Positions 18,789 through 27,456 of a stretch of DNA of 64,000 nt are shown piece by piece. Position 1 is the stretch's first letter. Every line of letters begins with the position of its first letter. A model generated the notes under the pieces. That model saw nothing but the letters and a program-made list of their open reading frames with translations. It made no database searches and was not told where the DNA came from. This DNA is from Candidatus Saccharimonadota bacterium (GTDB lineage: Bacteria; Patescibacteriota; Saccharimonadia; Saccharimonadales; Saccharimonadaceae). The stretch spans positions 43,167-107,166 of the forward strand of contig JAFWLT010000005.1 in assembly GCA_017510925.1 (NCBI GenBank). Reading direction: 5' to 3'. The position numbers and the translations under genes were made by a program.

Positions 18789-19220
18789 TTAACCTTCTAC
18801 TTCTACGCCCATTGAGCGAGCAGTACCGGCGACAATTTTGACGGCGCCGTCTAGATCGTTAGCGTTTAATTGATCCATCTTTTTGTTGGCGATTTCTTCA
18901 AGCTGTGCGCGAGTAATTTTACCAACTTTGTCTACGTTTGGCTTACCAGAACCCTTCTGAATTTTGATAGCTTCGCGAATGAGATCGTCTACAGGTTGAC
19001 CAAGGCAAACCCAGTCAAAAGTACGATCATCATAAACTTTGATATGAACAATTACGTTTTTGCCCATAAAATCTTTGGTAGCTTCGTTGAATGGATTGAT
19101 AAAATCCATCATATTGAGGCCCCACTGACCAAGGGTAGAACCTACTGGAGGGCCAGCCGTAGCTTTACCACCAGGGATACGTAATTTAAGATTTCCAATA
19201 ACTTTTTTGGCTTCAGCCAT
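18789..19220 (-). CDS. rplK: 50S ribosomal protein L11
   Basis: A 143-aa protein with full L11 features: GGKATAGPPVGSTLGQWGLNMMDF (in part) near the N-terminus, the linker and the RNA-binding C-terminal domain ending IVAGTARSMGVEVEG. It binds the GTPase-associated centre of 23S rRNA. It has its own promoter (TATAAT near 19275 on the minus strand) and an AAGGA site, giving a leader of about 45 nt. In most bacteria it is co-directional between nusG and rplA; here it is inverted in the same place, diverging from rplA. Confidence 0.96.
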   Translation of the reverse strand: MAEAKKVIGNLKLRIPGGKATAGPPVGSTLGQWGLNMMDFINPFNEATKDFMGKNVIVHIKVYDDRTFDWVCLGQPVDDLIREAIKIQKGSGKPNVDKVGKITRAQLEEIANKKMDQLNANDLDGAVKIVAGTARSMGVEVEG

Positions 19221-19393
19221 AACTATATCCTTGTTTAGATTATTTTAGAAGCATTTTGCGTAACATATTTATTATAGCGCATAAGATTAAGATTGTCAAC
19301 TATTGCCCCTTATGAAAATTTGTGATATAATACTAATATTAAATTTAATATGTGGGAGAATTAGATTCGCTTGCACCACAGAAAGGATAAATT

Positions 19394-20326
19394 ATGGCAG
19401 AGAAAGATGCCAAAAAACTTGAAGATGCTCCTGTAGAAGCTACTGAAGCAAAAGAAGAAGTTGTAGAAGAAGCTCCAAAAGAGGAGACTTTTGCAAAATC
19501 TGGTAAAAAATCTAAAAAGCACGTAGAGGAAGTAAAGGCTGAAGAAGAACGCCAAGAGCGCAAAAAAGAGCGCAAGGCCGAAGACGCTGCAGCTGCAGCA
19601 AAACCAAAAGGTGCAAAACCTGTAACTCGCCCACTTCTAGAACGTAGAGGCAAAAAATATCAAGAAGCTCACAAATTGATCGAAAAAGGCAAAGTTTATA
19701 GCCTTAAAGACGGTGTTGCTCTTGCTATCAAAACTAGCCCGGTTAAATTTGACGCTTCGCTCGAAGCTCACGTAAGACTCGGTGTAGATCCACGCCAGGC
19801 AGATCAAAACATTCGTACCACTTTGGTACTTCCAAACGGCAACGGTAAAACCGTACGCGTAGCCGTATTTGCTCCACTCGATGTAGCAAAAGCTGCAAAA
19901 GCTGCTGGTGCAGATATCGCCGAGGATGAAGAATTTCTAAAAAGACTAGAAAAAGGTGAAGTAGAATTTGATGTTCTTATTTCTACCCCTCAATATATGC
20001 CAAAGCTTGGTAAATTTGCACGTCTATTAGGTCCTAAAGGTTTGATGCCAAATCCAAAGGCTGGCACCGTTACTATGGATGTAGAAAAGGCTGTAAAAGA
20101 AGCTAAGGCCGGTAAAGTAGAATACCGTGTAGACAAGCAAGCTATTGTTCACATTGGTCTTGGTAAATGTTCATTTGGTGAAGCTAAGCTTCTCCAAAAT
20201 GCCGAAGCATTCTTTGATTCTCTTAAGGCTCAAAAACCTGCTTCTATCAAAGGTAGCTATGTAAAGTCTGTTTACATTACCACCACGATGGGTCCATCAA
20301 TCCAGATTGAAAACCTATACAACTAA
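19394..20326 (+). CDS. rplA: 50S ribosomal protein L1 with a long charged N-terminal extension
   Basis: The 310-aa protein is about 80 residues longer than typical L1. Residues 1-80 are an Ala/Lys/Glu-rich extension (for example [12 protein letters not shown] and [19 protein letters not shown]); the L1 fold starts near [20 protein letters not shown]. Family motifs include [19 protein letters not shown] and the C-terminal MGPSIQI. L1 binds 23S rRNA and forms the L1 stalk. The start is backed by AGAAAGGA. TATAAT at 19325-19330 gives a leader of roughly 60 nt that could hold an L1 control site, although no fold was confirmed. Confidence 0.95.
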   Translation: MAEKDAKKLEDAPVEATEAKEEVVEEAPKEETFAKSGKKSKKHVEEVKAEEERQERKKERKAEDAAAAAKPKGAKPVTRPLLERRGKKYQEAHKLIEKGKVYSLKDGVALAIKTSPVKFDASLEAHVRLGVDPRQADQNIRTTLVLPNGNGKTVRVAVFAPLDVAKAAKAAGADIAEDEEFLKRLEKGEVEFDVLISTPQYMPKLGKFARLLGPKGLMPNPKAGTVTMDVEKAVKEAKAGKVEYRVDKQAIVHIGLGKCSFGEAKLLQNAEAFFDSLKAQKPASIKGSYVKSVYITTTMGPSIQIENLYN

Positions 20327-20357
20327 AAAAAATAAGCCCCTAGGGGCTTATTTTTTT
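20327..20357. terminator. Strong intrinsic terminator after rplA
   Basis: A long palindrome (AATAAGCCCC / GGGGCTTATT) with A-runs before and seven T after. It separates rplA from the following membrane protein gene. Confidence 0.93.
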
Positions 20358-20373
20358 ATGCTATAATAAGCTT

Positions 20374-20988
20374 ATGGAAAATTTGAGCAATGTAAATCAG
20401 GCAATCGAAGATTTTAAACATATGGATATGGATCTCACTCGCTATGAGCAGTGGCAAATGTGGGCCGTGGGTGGTGCCGGGCTAGCTTTGATGCTAGTAG
20501 GTTTTAAGATCAAAAAAGCTGCGTTCTTTATTTTGTGGTTTATTTTGGGCTATGTAGCCTCTGGCTATCTTTTGCCAGTGATTAATACTGCGATGCCAGA
20601 AGTAGCAAATAGCACGTTTTGGCAAGGTTTAATCCCATTGATTGGTGGGCTTTTGCTCGCTCTTATGGGCTTTATGATCGAAAAAATTGCACTAGGTGGC
20701 GTAGTATTTGGTCTTACATTAATGATGACGGCACAATATTTTGGCACCGAAATGCAGACAATGTTGATTGCTGGCGTAGTTGGCGCAGTGCTTGCCGGTG
20801 TAGCCGTGATGATGATGAAGCCAGCCACAATCATAGCTACTTCTATTGGTGGGGGCTATGCATTGACGCTCGCTATTCTTGCAATTGCTTCTGGCAGTAT
20901 AGACGCTGAAACTGCCTTTTGGCCAATGATTATTGGTTTTGCTACGCTTGGGTGTATCGTGCAGTTTATCTCTTGCAAACACGACTAA
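20374..20988 (+). CDS. Six-helix membrane protein, DUF4203/TMEM198-like, unknown function
   Basis: TATAAT lies 6 nt before the ATG, so the transcript is probably leaderless. The 204-aa protein has an amphipathic start (1-32) and then six or seven hydrophobic helices rich in Gly and Met, including GGAGLALMLVGFKIKKAAFF and MMTAQYFG. The composition and Gly-helix pattern recall DUF4203-type proteins, but the match is by eye only. It interrupts the ribosomal protein block between rplA and rplJ. Nothing shows whether it is functionally tied to the ribosome genes. Confidence 0.6.
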   Translation: MENLSNVNQAIEDFKHMDMDLTRYEQWQMWAVGGAGLALMLVGFKIKKAAFFILWFILGYVASGYLLPVINTAMPEVANSTFWQGLIPLIGGLLLALMGFMIEKIALGGVVFGLTLMMTAQYFGTEMQTMLIAGVVGAVLAGVAVMMMKPATIIATSIGGGYALTLAILAIASGSIDAETAFWPMIIGFATLGCIVQFISCKHD

Positions 20989-21008
20989 TCTGTGCTATAA
21001 TAGGGGGA

Positions 21009-21083
21009 GTTACCAAAGACAGTGGCGGCCTTTGGCTTAATTATGCCACCGAGGAATCATTCTTATAATAGAGTTTTGGTGAC
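21009..21083 (+). promoter_or_regulatory. Ribosomal protein L10 leader (autoregulatory RNA)
   Basis: The leader follows a TATAAT box (20996-21001). The outer stem GTTACCAAA pairs with TTTGGTGAC; an inner stem GTGGC/GCCAC is flanked by AGACA and GAGGAAT, the asymmetric internal loops typical of the L10 leader. In characterised bacteria, L10 (with L7/L12) binds this structure to repress rplJ-rplL. About 60 nt separate it from the rplJ start. Confidence 0.85.
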
Positions 21084-21141
21084 GATGTTTAACAACTAGC
21101 TAACTTTATTATTACAAATTATTAACCAAAAGGAACTTTTT

Positions 21142-21663
21142 ATGGCAATTTCAAAGGATAAAAAGAACGAATTGGTTGCTGATTTGACCGAGCTTCTATC
21201 AGGTGCAAAAACTACTGTTTACGCTAAATATCAAGGCCTTACCGTTGCTGAGATCCAGGAACTACGTAAAGCTGCTAGAGAAGCAGGCGTAAAAATCAAG
21301 GTAGTTAAAAACCGTTTGGTAAAAGTTGCAATGGGGCAAATTGCTGTTTATAAAGATACTGATACTACTGGTCTTACTGGCCAACTTCTTTATGCAGTAT
21401 CTGACACAGACGAAGTTGCTCCAGCCAAAGTTTTGGCTGAATTTGCAAAGAAGCACGACGCTCTTGTTCTTGCTGGTGGTTTCTCTGATGCTGGCAACAG
21501 CCTTTCAGAAGACGAAATCAAAGCTCTCGCTGCGATGCCAAGCAAAAACGAGCTCATTGCTCAGGTGGTGGCACAACTTCTTTCACCAGTTACAGATTCT
21601 ATTTCTGGCCTTACTGGTGGAATTTCCGGCATTGTTTCCGGGCTTGAAGCACACGCAAAATAA
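21142..21663 (+). CDS. rplJ: 50S ribosomal protein L10
   Basis: A 173-aa protein of normal length. The N-terminal rRNA-binding part has MAISKDKKNELVADLTELL and KYQGLTVAEIQELRK..KVVKNRLVK; the C-terminal helix carries the L7/L12 docking region. L10 is the base of the ribosomal stalk. It is preceded by AAAGGAAC and the L10 leader, which suggests feedback control. rplL follows after 38 bp, the conserved order. Confidence 0.97.
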   Translation: MAISKDKKNELVADLTELLSGAKTTVYAKYQGLTVAEIQELRKAAREAGVKIKVVKNRLVKVAMGQIAVYKDTDTTGLTGQLLYAVSDTDEVAPAKVLAEFAKKHDALVLAGGFSDAGNSLSEDEIKALAAMPSKNELIAQVVAQLLSPVTDSISGLTGGISGIVSGLEAHAK

Positions 21664-21701
21664 GCAACCATATATTATATATATTATAGAAAGGATATAT
21701 C

Positions 21702-22085
21702 ATGGCTACAGATATCAAAAAATTAGCTGAAGAATTGGTAAACCTTACCGTTCTTGAAGTAAATGAACTTAAAAACACCCTTAAAGACGAATATGGCATC
21801 GAGCCAGCTGCTGCTGCTGTAGCAGTTGCTGCCGGTCCTGCTGCTGGCGCTGAAGCTGCTGCTGATGAAGGCAAGTCTGAATTTGACGTTGTCCTCAAAG
21901 ACGCTGGTGCACAAAAGATTGCAGTTATCAAAGCTGTAAAAGAAGCTACTGGTCTTGGTCTTGGTGAAGCAAAAGCTATCGTAGATGGCGCTCCAGCAAC
22001 CGTAAAAGAGAAAGTTGCTAAAGACGAAGCAGAAGCTATGAAGAAAGCTCTTGAAGAAGCTGGTGCAACTGTAGAGCTCGCTTAA
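21702..22085 (+). CDS. rplL: 50S ribosomal protein L7/L12
   Basis: A 127-aa acidic protein: the N-terminal dimerisation helix (about 1-35), an Ala/Gly hinge (36-60) and a C-terminal factor-binding domain with [21 protein letters not shown] and the [13 protein letters not shown] motif. It recruits translation GTPases to the stalk. The start has AGAAAGGATATATC upstream. The rplJ-rplL gap contains the AT-rich tract AACCATATATTATATATA, which recurs at 3261. Confidence 0.97.
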   Translation: MATDIKKLAEELVNLTVLEVNELKNTLKDEYGIEPAAAAVAVAAGPAAGAEAAADEGKSEFDVVLKDAGAQKIAVIKAVKEATGLGLGEAKAIVDGAPATVKEKVAKDEAEAMKKALEEAGATVELA

Positions 22086-22111
22086 TTCTTTATAAGTTAG
22101 TTAGTTGAACT

Positions 22112-22139
22112 GAAAAATCACCCATACGGGTGATTTTTC
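22112..22139. terminator. Intrinsic terminator after rplL
   Basis: GAAAAATCACCC pairs with GGGTGATTTTTC around ATAC, with a T-rich 3' arm. The next promoter begins within 5 bp. Confidence 0.93.
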
Positions 22140-22157
22140 GTGTGCTATAATTATTCT

Positions 22158-23318
22158 ATGAATGATTTTGATTATTTGAAAGAAGGTGAAGTTTATCTAG
22201 ATTGCGCCTGCCAGAGTTTGAGACCAAACCCTGTTGTAGAAGCTTTAGAAAGATATTACTCAAAACACAATTCTTGTGGCGAGCGCGTAAAATACGAATG
22301 GGGGAAGATTACTGATAGTCTAGTAGAAGAAACCAGGGAAAAAGTCTTAAAATTCTTAAAACTTTCTTCCAGAAAATATACTACTTCGTTTACGCTCAAT
22401 ACTACTTACGGGATTAATTTGATTTTGTCGCAAATTGATCATACCAAATTCAAAAAAATTATGACTTCAGAAATTGAACATAATTCGCCGTTTCTCGCAT
22501 CAATTGCGTTTTCTAAAAGGACCGGGCTCCCACGCGAAGTAATGAAAAGAAATGATGATGGCTCAATCCCAATTTTTGATTATGATTTTACTAAAGCAAT
22601 CGTAGTAGTAAACTGCGCATCAAACTTTGACGGCAGAAAGCTTCTTAATATCAAAGAACTTACCAAAGCCGTACACAAAGCTGGTGGGATTTTGATTATC
22701 GATGCAGCACAAGCAATGGCACATTCTTCAGATATTTTGAAGGGCGTAGAAGTAGACGCGATTTGTTTTTCGGCGCACAAAATGTACGCACCTTCACTTG
22801 GCGTAATCGTATGGCGTGACGATCTAGATAAAGTACTTTTGCCGTATTGGCTAGGTGGTGGGATGGTAGATGATGTAGAAAAAGAAAAATATACTCTTTC
22901 TGCCGAGAATAAAGAACATCGCTACACTAGATTTGAATCTGGGCTTCAGGCCTGGGGCGAGATTATTGCCCTTGGGAAAGCGATCGACTGGCTTGAACAT
23001 CTCCCTAAAAAAGATTGGCAAAATCTTAATGATAACGCAAGGGAACTATTTGATTTTCTAAATGGTTCATCAAAGGTTCATTTGATCAATAGAGAACCAA
23101 ATCCTACGATGTCGTTTTATGTAGATGGGATTGATTCGCATCTTCTAGGTGAGGCCTTGTCTCGTGAAAATATTATGGCTAGAACCGGATATTTCTGTGT
23201 GCATTATTATTTGGACCACGTATTAGGAATGCCACCTCTTATTAGATTTTCTCTAGGTCTTCATAATACTAAAGAAGATATAGAAAAAATCAAAAAGGTT
23301 ATGGAAAAAGTGATATAA
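22158..23318 (+). CDS. Class V aminotransferase, cysteine desulfurase-like (SufS type)
   Basis: The ATG at 22158 lies 6 nt after TATAAT (22146-22151); the frame opens 18 nt earlier, inside that promoter. The 386-aa protein has the fold-type I signature SAHKMYAPSLG with the pyridoxal lysine, and DAAQAMAH upstream. ARTGYFCVHYY places a cysteine where group II desulfurases have the catalytic one. It may mobilise sulfur from cysteine, or act on another substrate, since no sufBCD or scaffold gene is nearby. A second, IscS-like desulfurase is encoded at 58039, and that one is paired with MnmA. Confidence 0.75.
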   Translation: MNDFDYLKEGEVYLDCACQSLRPNPVVEALERYYSKHNSCGERVKYEWGKITDSLVEETREKVLKFLKLSSRKYTTSFTLNTTYGINLILSQIDHTKFKKIMTSEIEHNSPFLASIAFSKRTGLPREVMKRNDDGSIPIFDYDFTKAIVVVNCASNFDGRKLLNIKELTKAVHKAGGILIIDAAQAMAHSSDILKGVEVDAICFSAHKMYAPSLGVIVWRDDLDKVLLPYWLGGGMVDDVEKEKYTLSAENKEHRYTRFESGLQAWGEIIALGKAIDWLEHLPKKDWQNLNDNARELFDFLNGSSKVHLINREPNPTMSFYVDGIDSHLLGEALSRENIMARTGYFCVHYYLDHVLGMPPLIRFSLGLHNTKEDIEKIKKVMEKVI

Positions 23319-23328
23319 TATACATATT

Positions 23329-24378
23329 ATGGTGTGCATAGCTGCTTTTATTATTTTGGCCTTAATCGGGCTTTTTGTTGGGATTATATCTATTTTCAAA
23401 CCAAAGGTAGGCAAAAGCTACCTCAAAATGTTCAAAAAAGCCTGGGGCTGTTTATGGAAAAAGGTCCGGCTCCAAAAATGTGAGACTGGTTTTAAAGAAG
23501 ACGTAAAAAACACTTTGCTTTCTCGCGTGATCATTAAACATCCAAAATGGACAAAACCTCTTTCTATTATTATCGAAGTTTTGTCAGTGATTATCGTGAT
23601 TATTGCCGTATGGGCACTTCTCACTGCTATTAAATCACTCCTAGCTTTGTGGGCGTTAGGGTCTTGTAATGTCACCAAGCCTTCAGCCTGCTCGCTCGGG
23701 GCAGAAGTATGTTCTATCGATGAGTCTGAGCCTACTAACTTCTTTGAAGCTACCGGCAGATGGTTCACTGAGTGGGGCGAAATCTTTGAGGCTATTCCAG
23801 AAAAATTCAAATCCTATGAAGCGTCTGACTATAACTTTAATTATATCGACGCCAACCCAGGAATCGGTGCCGACAGGCCTATCGCTATAGATATTCTAGA
23901 TCCAGGCTGTTCAGTTTGCATGATTTCTTACAGAAATCAAAAAGAAGCTGGTTTCTTTGAGAATTATGATGTGCACATTGTGCCGTATGCGATTCCAAAT
24001 CCAAATGGTGGTTTTAAATTCAAAAACTCCGAAATCACTGTTAAGTATATGTTCGCTGCAGAGCAAATTCGTTCTGGCTTAGCTGTGACGATTATTGATC
24101 ATATCTTTACCGACAAAGCAGAAGATGGTAGATATTATCAAGATTTGTTTAATGACGATTATTCTAAAGAAGATACTATCAAGCAAATTGAAACTTGGCT
24201 TAAAAAAGCTAACTTAAACGATAGTGGGATCGAGGAAGTTCGTAAAATTGTAGACTACCCAGAAACAGCCAAAAAGATAGATGATAACCACAAAATTGTA
24301 GAAGACCAGCTTAAAGCAAAAGGTATTCCTACTATGGTTTATGACGGTGCAAAGCATACCGGCTTATGGAAAAAGTAA
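23329..24378 (+). CDS. Membrane-anchored thioredoxin-like oxidoreductase
   Basis: Near-leaderless: TATAAT lies about 9 nt before the ATG. The 349-aa protein has two hydrophobic segments (about 3-22 and 83-108), then an extracytoplasmic domain. DILDPGCSVC followed by an EAGFFENYDV strand marks a thioredoxin-type CxxC (C-S-V-C), with a helical insert as in DsbA/DsbG-type proteins. A pair of additional cysteines just after the second helix (SCNVTKPSACSLGAEVC) may be structural. It probably makes or rearranges disulfides in secreted proteins, several of which in this window are Cys-containing. It ends before a 126-bp gap with a sigma70 promoter. Confidence 0.65.
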   Translation: MVCIAAFIILALIGLFVGIISIFKPKVGKSYLKMFKKAWGCLWKKVRLQKCETGFKEDVKNTLLSRVIIKHPKWTKPLSIIIEVLSVIIVIIAVWALLTAIKSLLALWALGSCNVTKPSACSLGAEVCSIDESEPTNFFEATGRWFTEWGEIFEAIPEKFKSYEASDYNFNYIDANPGIGADRPIAIDILDPGCSVCMISYRNQKEAGFFENYDVHIVPYAIPNPNGGFKFKNSEITVKYMFAAEQIRSGLAVTIIDHIFTDKAEDGRYYQDLFNDDYSKEDTIKQIETWLKKANLNDSGIEEVRKIVDYPETAKKIDDNHKIVEDQLKAKGIPTMVYDGAKHTGLWKK

Positions 24379-24441
24379 TTTTTACAACACTTTTAAGGCT
24401 ATATCCGTTAAATTGGTGGAAAACTTTTTTTCATAATTTGC

Positions 24442-24470
24442 TTGACTTTGGGGGCAAATAGAGATAAGAT
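24442..24470 (+). promoter_or_regulatory. Promoter for the dnaX operon
   Basis: TTGACT (24442-24447), 17-nt spacer, TAAGAT (24465-24470). The leader to 24505 is about 28 nt and contains GCGAGGTG just before the start. Confidence 0.7.
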
Positions 24471-24504
24471 AGTATTAAATAGTATATAGACAGGATGCGA
24501 GGTG

Positions 24505-25023
24505 ATGTCTGAAATACCAGAAAAACAAATAAAAAGGTTACGAAGCTTAATTTCTGAAGCCGAAACTAATTTGTCGGCTGCAAAAGAACTTTTGATTTCC
24601 GTACTTGGCGATGGCGAAACTATCACCGCACCAAGAGATTCTATTGTATCAGGCCCAGAAGGCAAAATTATTGAAGGCATCTTTGATGGCCAAATCATGA
24701 TTGGTCCAGATGGCAAGAATTATCCAGTACCAGCCAACTATGCTTCTAAGTCTAAATTGGTTGAGGGTGATATTCTTAAGCTCACCATTACCGATGATGG
24801 CAAATTCCTTTACAAGCAAATTGGCCCAGTAGAAAGAAAGACCGTAATTGGTACGCTAGTTTCTCACGATGATAAGTATTTTGTAGAAGTAGCAGGCAAA
24901 GAATATCAAATTCTTTATGCATCAGTTACTTACTTCCATCTCAAGAATGGTTCCCAGGTTTCTGTAGTAATTCCAGTTAAAAATGAAGATGCAGCGTGGG
25001 CAGCAGTTGAGGCCGCGCTTTAG
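24505..25023 (+). CDS. Conserved hypothetical protein upstream of dnaX
   Basis: A 172-aa protein starting at the ATG 24505 (a GTG three bases earlier is also possible). A helical start (EKQIKRLRSLISEAETNLSAAKELL) is followed by two beta-rich parts, including GIFDGQIMIGPDGKNYPVPANYASKSKL and GDILKLTITDDGKFLYKQIGP. These resemble small barrel domains, though I recognise no family. Its stop overlaps the GTG start of dnaX by one base, so the two are translationally coupled. A link to DNA replication is suggested by position only. Confidence 0.7.
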   Translation: MSEIPEKQIKRLRSLISEAETNLSAAKELLISVLGDGETITAPRDSIVSGPEGKIIEGIFDGQIMIGPDGKNYPVPANYASKSKLVEGDILKLTITDDGKFLYKQIGPVERKTVIGTLVSHDDKYFVEVAGKEYQILYASVTYFHLKNGSQVSVVIPVKNEDAAWAAVEAAL

Positions 25024-26102
25024 TGAAGTCTTTATATAGAAAATATCGTCCACTCGGGCTGGATAATGTTGTGGGGCAACCACAGGTGGTTGACCCACTT
25101 TCTAATGCTTTAAAACTTAAGAAAATCTCTCACGCCTACCTTTTTACGGGCCCACGTGGCACAGGGAAAACTTCGGTCGCTAGAATTTTTGCGCACGCTG
25201 TAAATGATTTTGATTACGAGCTAGAAGACGATTACACAGACATCGTAGAAATTGATGGTGCGTCCAATCGTGGTATTGATGATATTCGCGAAATTCGCGA
25301 AAAAGCGATGATCAAGCCTACACTTGGTAAATATAAAATATATATTATTGATGAAGTTCATATGTTAACTCGTGAGGCCTTTAATGCGCTCTTAAAGACC
25401 TTAGAAGAACCACCAGAACACGTGATCTTTATTATGGCTACAACGGACTTAAACAAAGTCCCAGCTACGATTTTGTCTAGAGCTCAAGTTTATAATTTTA
25501 AGTTGGTTTCGGCTAATACAATTTTGGAGCACCTTAAAGATATTTGTGAAAAAGAAAAGATCAAGATAGAAGATGGTGCGCTCGAAATCATTGTAAAACG
25601 TGGTGGTGGATCATTTAGAGATTCTTTGTCTTTACTCGATCAGATTTCTACACTTTCTTCTGATGGTATTACTAAAGAAATGGTAGAAAAAGCGATCGGC
25701 CTTCCAGAAGATACCAAAATTGATGAATTATTAGATAGTTATTCTTCTGGCGATGTTGTAAAAATTACAACAATATTAAAAGAGTTATTTGAATATGGAG
25801 TAAGGGCAGAATTAGTTGCCGGCGAAATAATCGCAAAAATTGTCGAGAATCCAAAGCCAGAGTTTTTGAAGCTACTAGATAAACTCCCAGACATAAAAGA
25901 ACCTTTTGCTGATGCTAGATTACTATCCGTAATGGCAGCTGTGGAAAAACCTGTGGAGAAGCCTGTTGAAAAGCCTGTTGAAAAGCCTGTGGAAACCCCA
26001 CGTCCTGTGCCAGAGCCACCAAAAAAGGCCACGGCAACCTCTAATATTTCTGATATAATGGGAGGTGAGGTAAAAGCATATGACGGAGGTAACCCATTCT
26101 AA
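25023..26102 (+). CDS. dnaX: DNA polymerase III gamma/tau subunit, short and without the zinc module
   Basis: A 359-aa protein starting at GTG. AAA+ clamp-loader motifs are present: KYRP near the start, GPRGTGKT (43-50), IYIIDEVHML, ALLKTLEEPPEH and an altered sensor 1/SRC region (ILSRAQVYNF, with Ala for Cys). The usual four-cysteine zinc module between the P-loop helix and EIDGAS is missing; the segment reads HAVNDFDYELEDDYTDIVEIDGAS. The C-terminal tau part is reduced to a repeated VEKP tail. It loads the sliding clamp. It overlaps the next gene, dnaB, by 23 bp. Confidence 0.93.
   Translation: MKSLYRKYRPLGLDNVVGQPQVVDPLSNALKLKKISHAYLFTGPRGTGKTSVARIFAHAVNDFDYELEDDYTDIVEIDGASNRGIDDIREIREKAMIKPTLGKYKIYIIDEVHMLTREAFNALLKTLEEPPEHVIFIMATTDLNKVPATILSRAQVYNFKLVSANTILEHLKDICEKEKIKIEDGALEIIVKRGGGSFRDSLSLLDQISTLSSDGITKEMVEKAIGLPEDTKIDELLDSYSSGDVVKITTILKELFEYGVRAELVAGEIIAKIVENPKPEFLKLLDKLPDIKEPFADARLLSVMAAVEKPVEKPVEKPVEKPVETPRPVPEPPKKATATSNISDIMGGEVKAYDGGNPF
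25941..26000 (+). repeat. 12-bp tandem repeat in dnaX (VEKP units)
   Basis: Four copies of a 12-bp unit (GTGGAAAAGCCT type) and a degenerate fifth encode VEKP repeated. The unit length keeps the frame, so copy-number change would alter only linker length. Confidence 0.9.
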
Positions 26103-27444
26103 AACCGATGGTCGCGTGCCACCACAAGACATCGTAGCAGAGAAGTCGCTGCTTGGCGCAATTATGCTTGATGAGAATGTTTTGCCGGAAGTAATTACGG
26201 CTGTTAAGCCTACTGATTTTTATGAAGAAAACCACCAGATCATTTTTGAGGCGATGCGCAATCTTTACGATGCACACAAGCCGATCGATCTTTTGACCCT
26301 TACAAACGAGCTTAAAAGCCTCAAAAAATTAAAGCAAATTGGTGGGGCTGCCTACCTCACAGAACTTTCCAACTTTGTACCAGCCGCTTCACACGCCAAG
26401 GCTTATGCAGACATCGTTAATAAAGCTTCCACTCAAAGAAGATTGATTAAAGCCGGCACAGAAATTATTAACAAAGCTTACGAAGACGGCGCTGAGATTA
26501 ATGAGCTAGTTGGCAAAGCTGAGCAAGAGCTTTTTGAAGTTTCTGATAACGTGGTAAGAAGCGACTATCGCCCAATGGGAGAGCTTCTTGATGATGCATT
26601 TGAGAGAATTGAAAATCTACAAAAAAATAAAGGCGCACTGAGAGGCCTTAAAACTGGTTTTAGGGATATTGATAAGAAAACGGCTGGTTTCCAGAAGGGT
26701 GATTTAATTATCGTAGGCGCAAGGCCAGCAATGGGTAAAACTACCTTTGCGCAAAACCTAGCTTATAATATCGCAAGCATCAATAAAAAGGGCGTACTGT
26801 TTTTCTCAATGGAGATGGCAGCTAATGAGATTATCGAAAGAATGATTTCTGATGTTTCTGGCGTAAACAACTGGAATATCAGAACGGGGAATGTATCGGA
26901 TGATGAATTTGCTAAAATTGGCGATGCAATGGCCGAGATGAACGAAATCCCAATTTATATTGATGATACTAGCTCGATGACTATTATGGAACTCAGAAAC
27001 AAAGCTAGAAGGGCGATGCACGACCACGATATCGGCATTGTAATCGTAGACTACTTGCAGCTCATTTCTGGGTCTGATCGTTATGCTGGCAACCGTGTAC
27101 AGGAGGTTACAGAAATTTCTCGTGGTCTTAAAATCTTGGCCCGTGAATTAAATATCCCAGTGGTAGCTCTTGCTCAGCTTTCTCGTAACGTGACTGGTCG
27201 CGATAACCCACGTCCAGTTTTGTCTGACCTTAGGGAATCTGGTTCTATCGAGCAAGACGCCGACCTTGTGATGTTCCTCCACCGTCCAGATTATTACAAG
27301 CAAAATGATGATAATTATGAAGAAACCCACATTACCGAGCTTCTAATCGCCAAGCATCGTCACGGTGAAGTTGGCAAGATCGAGCTTTACTTCCACCCAG
27401 AGCTTCTCAGATTTATGTCGCTTGATAAAACACGAGAACAATAG
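26080..27444 (+). CDS. dnaB: Replicative DNA helicase DnaB
   Basis: A 454-aa protein of normal length. The N-terminal domain begins PPQDIVAEKSLLGAIMLDENV; the RecA-like motor has GARPAMGKTT (213-222), FFSMEM, IVIVDYLQLISG, LAQLSR and SDLRESGSIEQDAD. It unwinds DNA at the replication fork. Translation starts from a GGAGGTGAGG site inside the dnaX coding end. The dnaX-dnaB junction is tight, which is not the usual arrangement and suggests co-ordinated replisome production. Confidence 0.96.
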   Translation: MTEVTHSKTDGRVPPQDIVAEKSLLGAIMLDENVLPEVITAVKPTDFYEENHQIIFEAMRNLYDAHKPIDLLTLTNELKSLKKLKQIGGAAYLTELSNFVPAASHAKAYADIVNKASTQRRLIKAGTEIINKAYEDGAEINELVGKAEQELFEVSDNVVRSDYRPMGELLDDAFERIENLQKNKGALRGLKTGFRDIDKKTAGFQKGDLIIVGARPAMGKTTFAQNLAYNIASINKKGVLFFSMEMAANEIIERMISDVSGVNNWNIRTGNVSDDEFAKIGDAMAEMNEIPIYIDDTSSMTIMELRNKARRAMHDHDIGIVIVDYLQLISGSDRYAGNRVQEVTEISRGLKILARELNIPVVALAQLSRNVTGRDNPRPVLSDLRESGSIEQDADLVMFLHRPDYYKQNDDNYEETHITELLIAKHRHGEVGKIELYFHPELLRFMSLDKTREQ

Positions 27445-27456
27445 TATAATAAAATA

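Noticed and set aside
25941..26000. VEKP repeat in dnaX as a phase-variation switch
   Set aside because: The unit is 12 bp, so gain or loss keeps the frame and only changes linker length.
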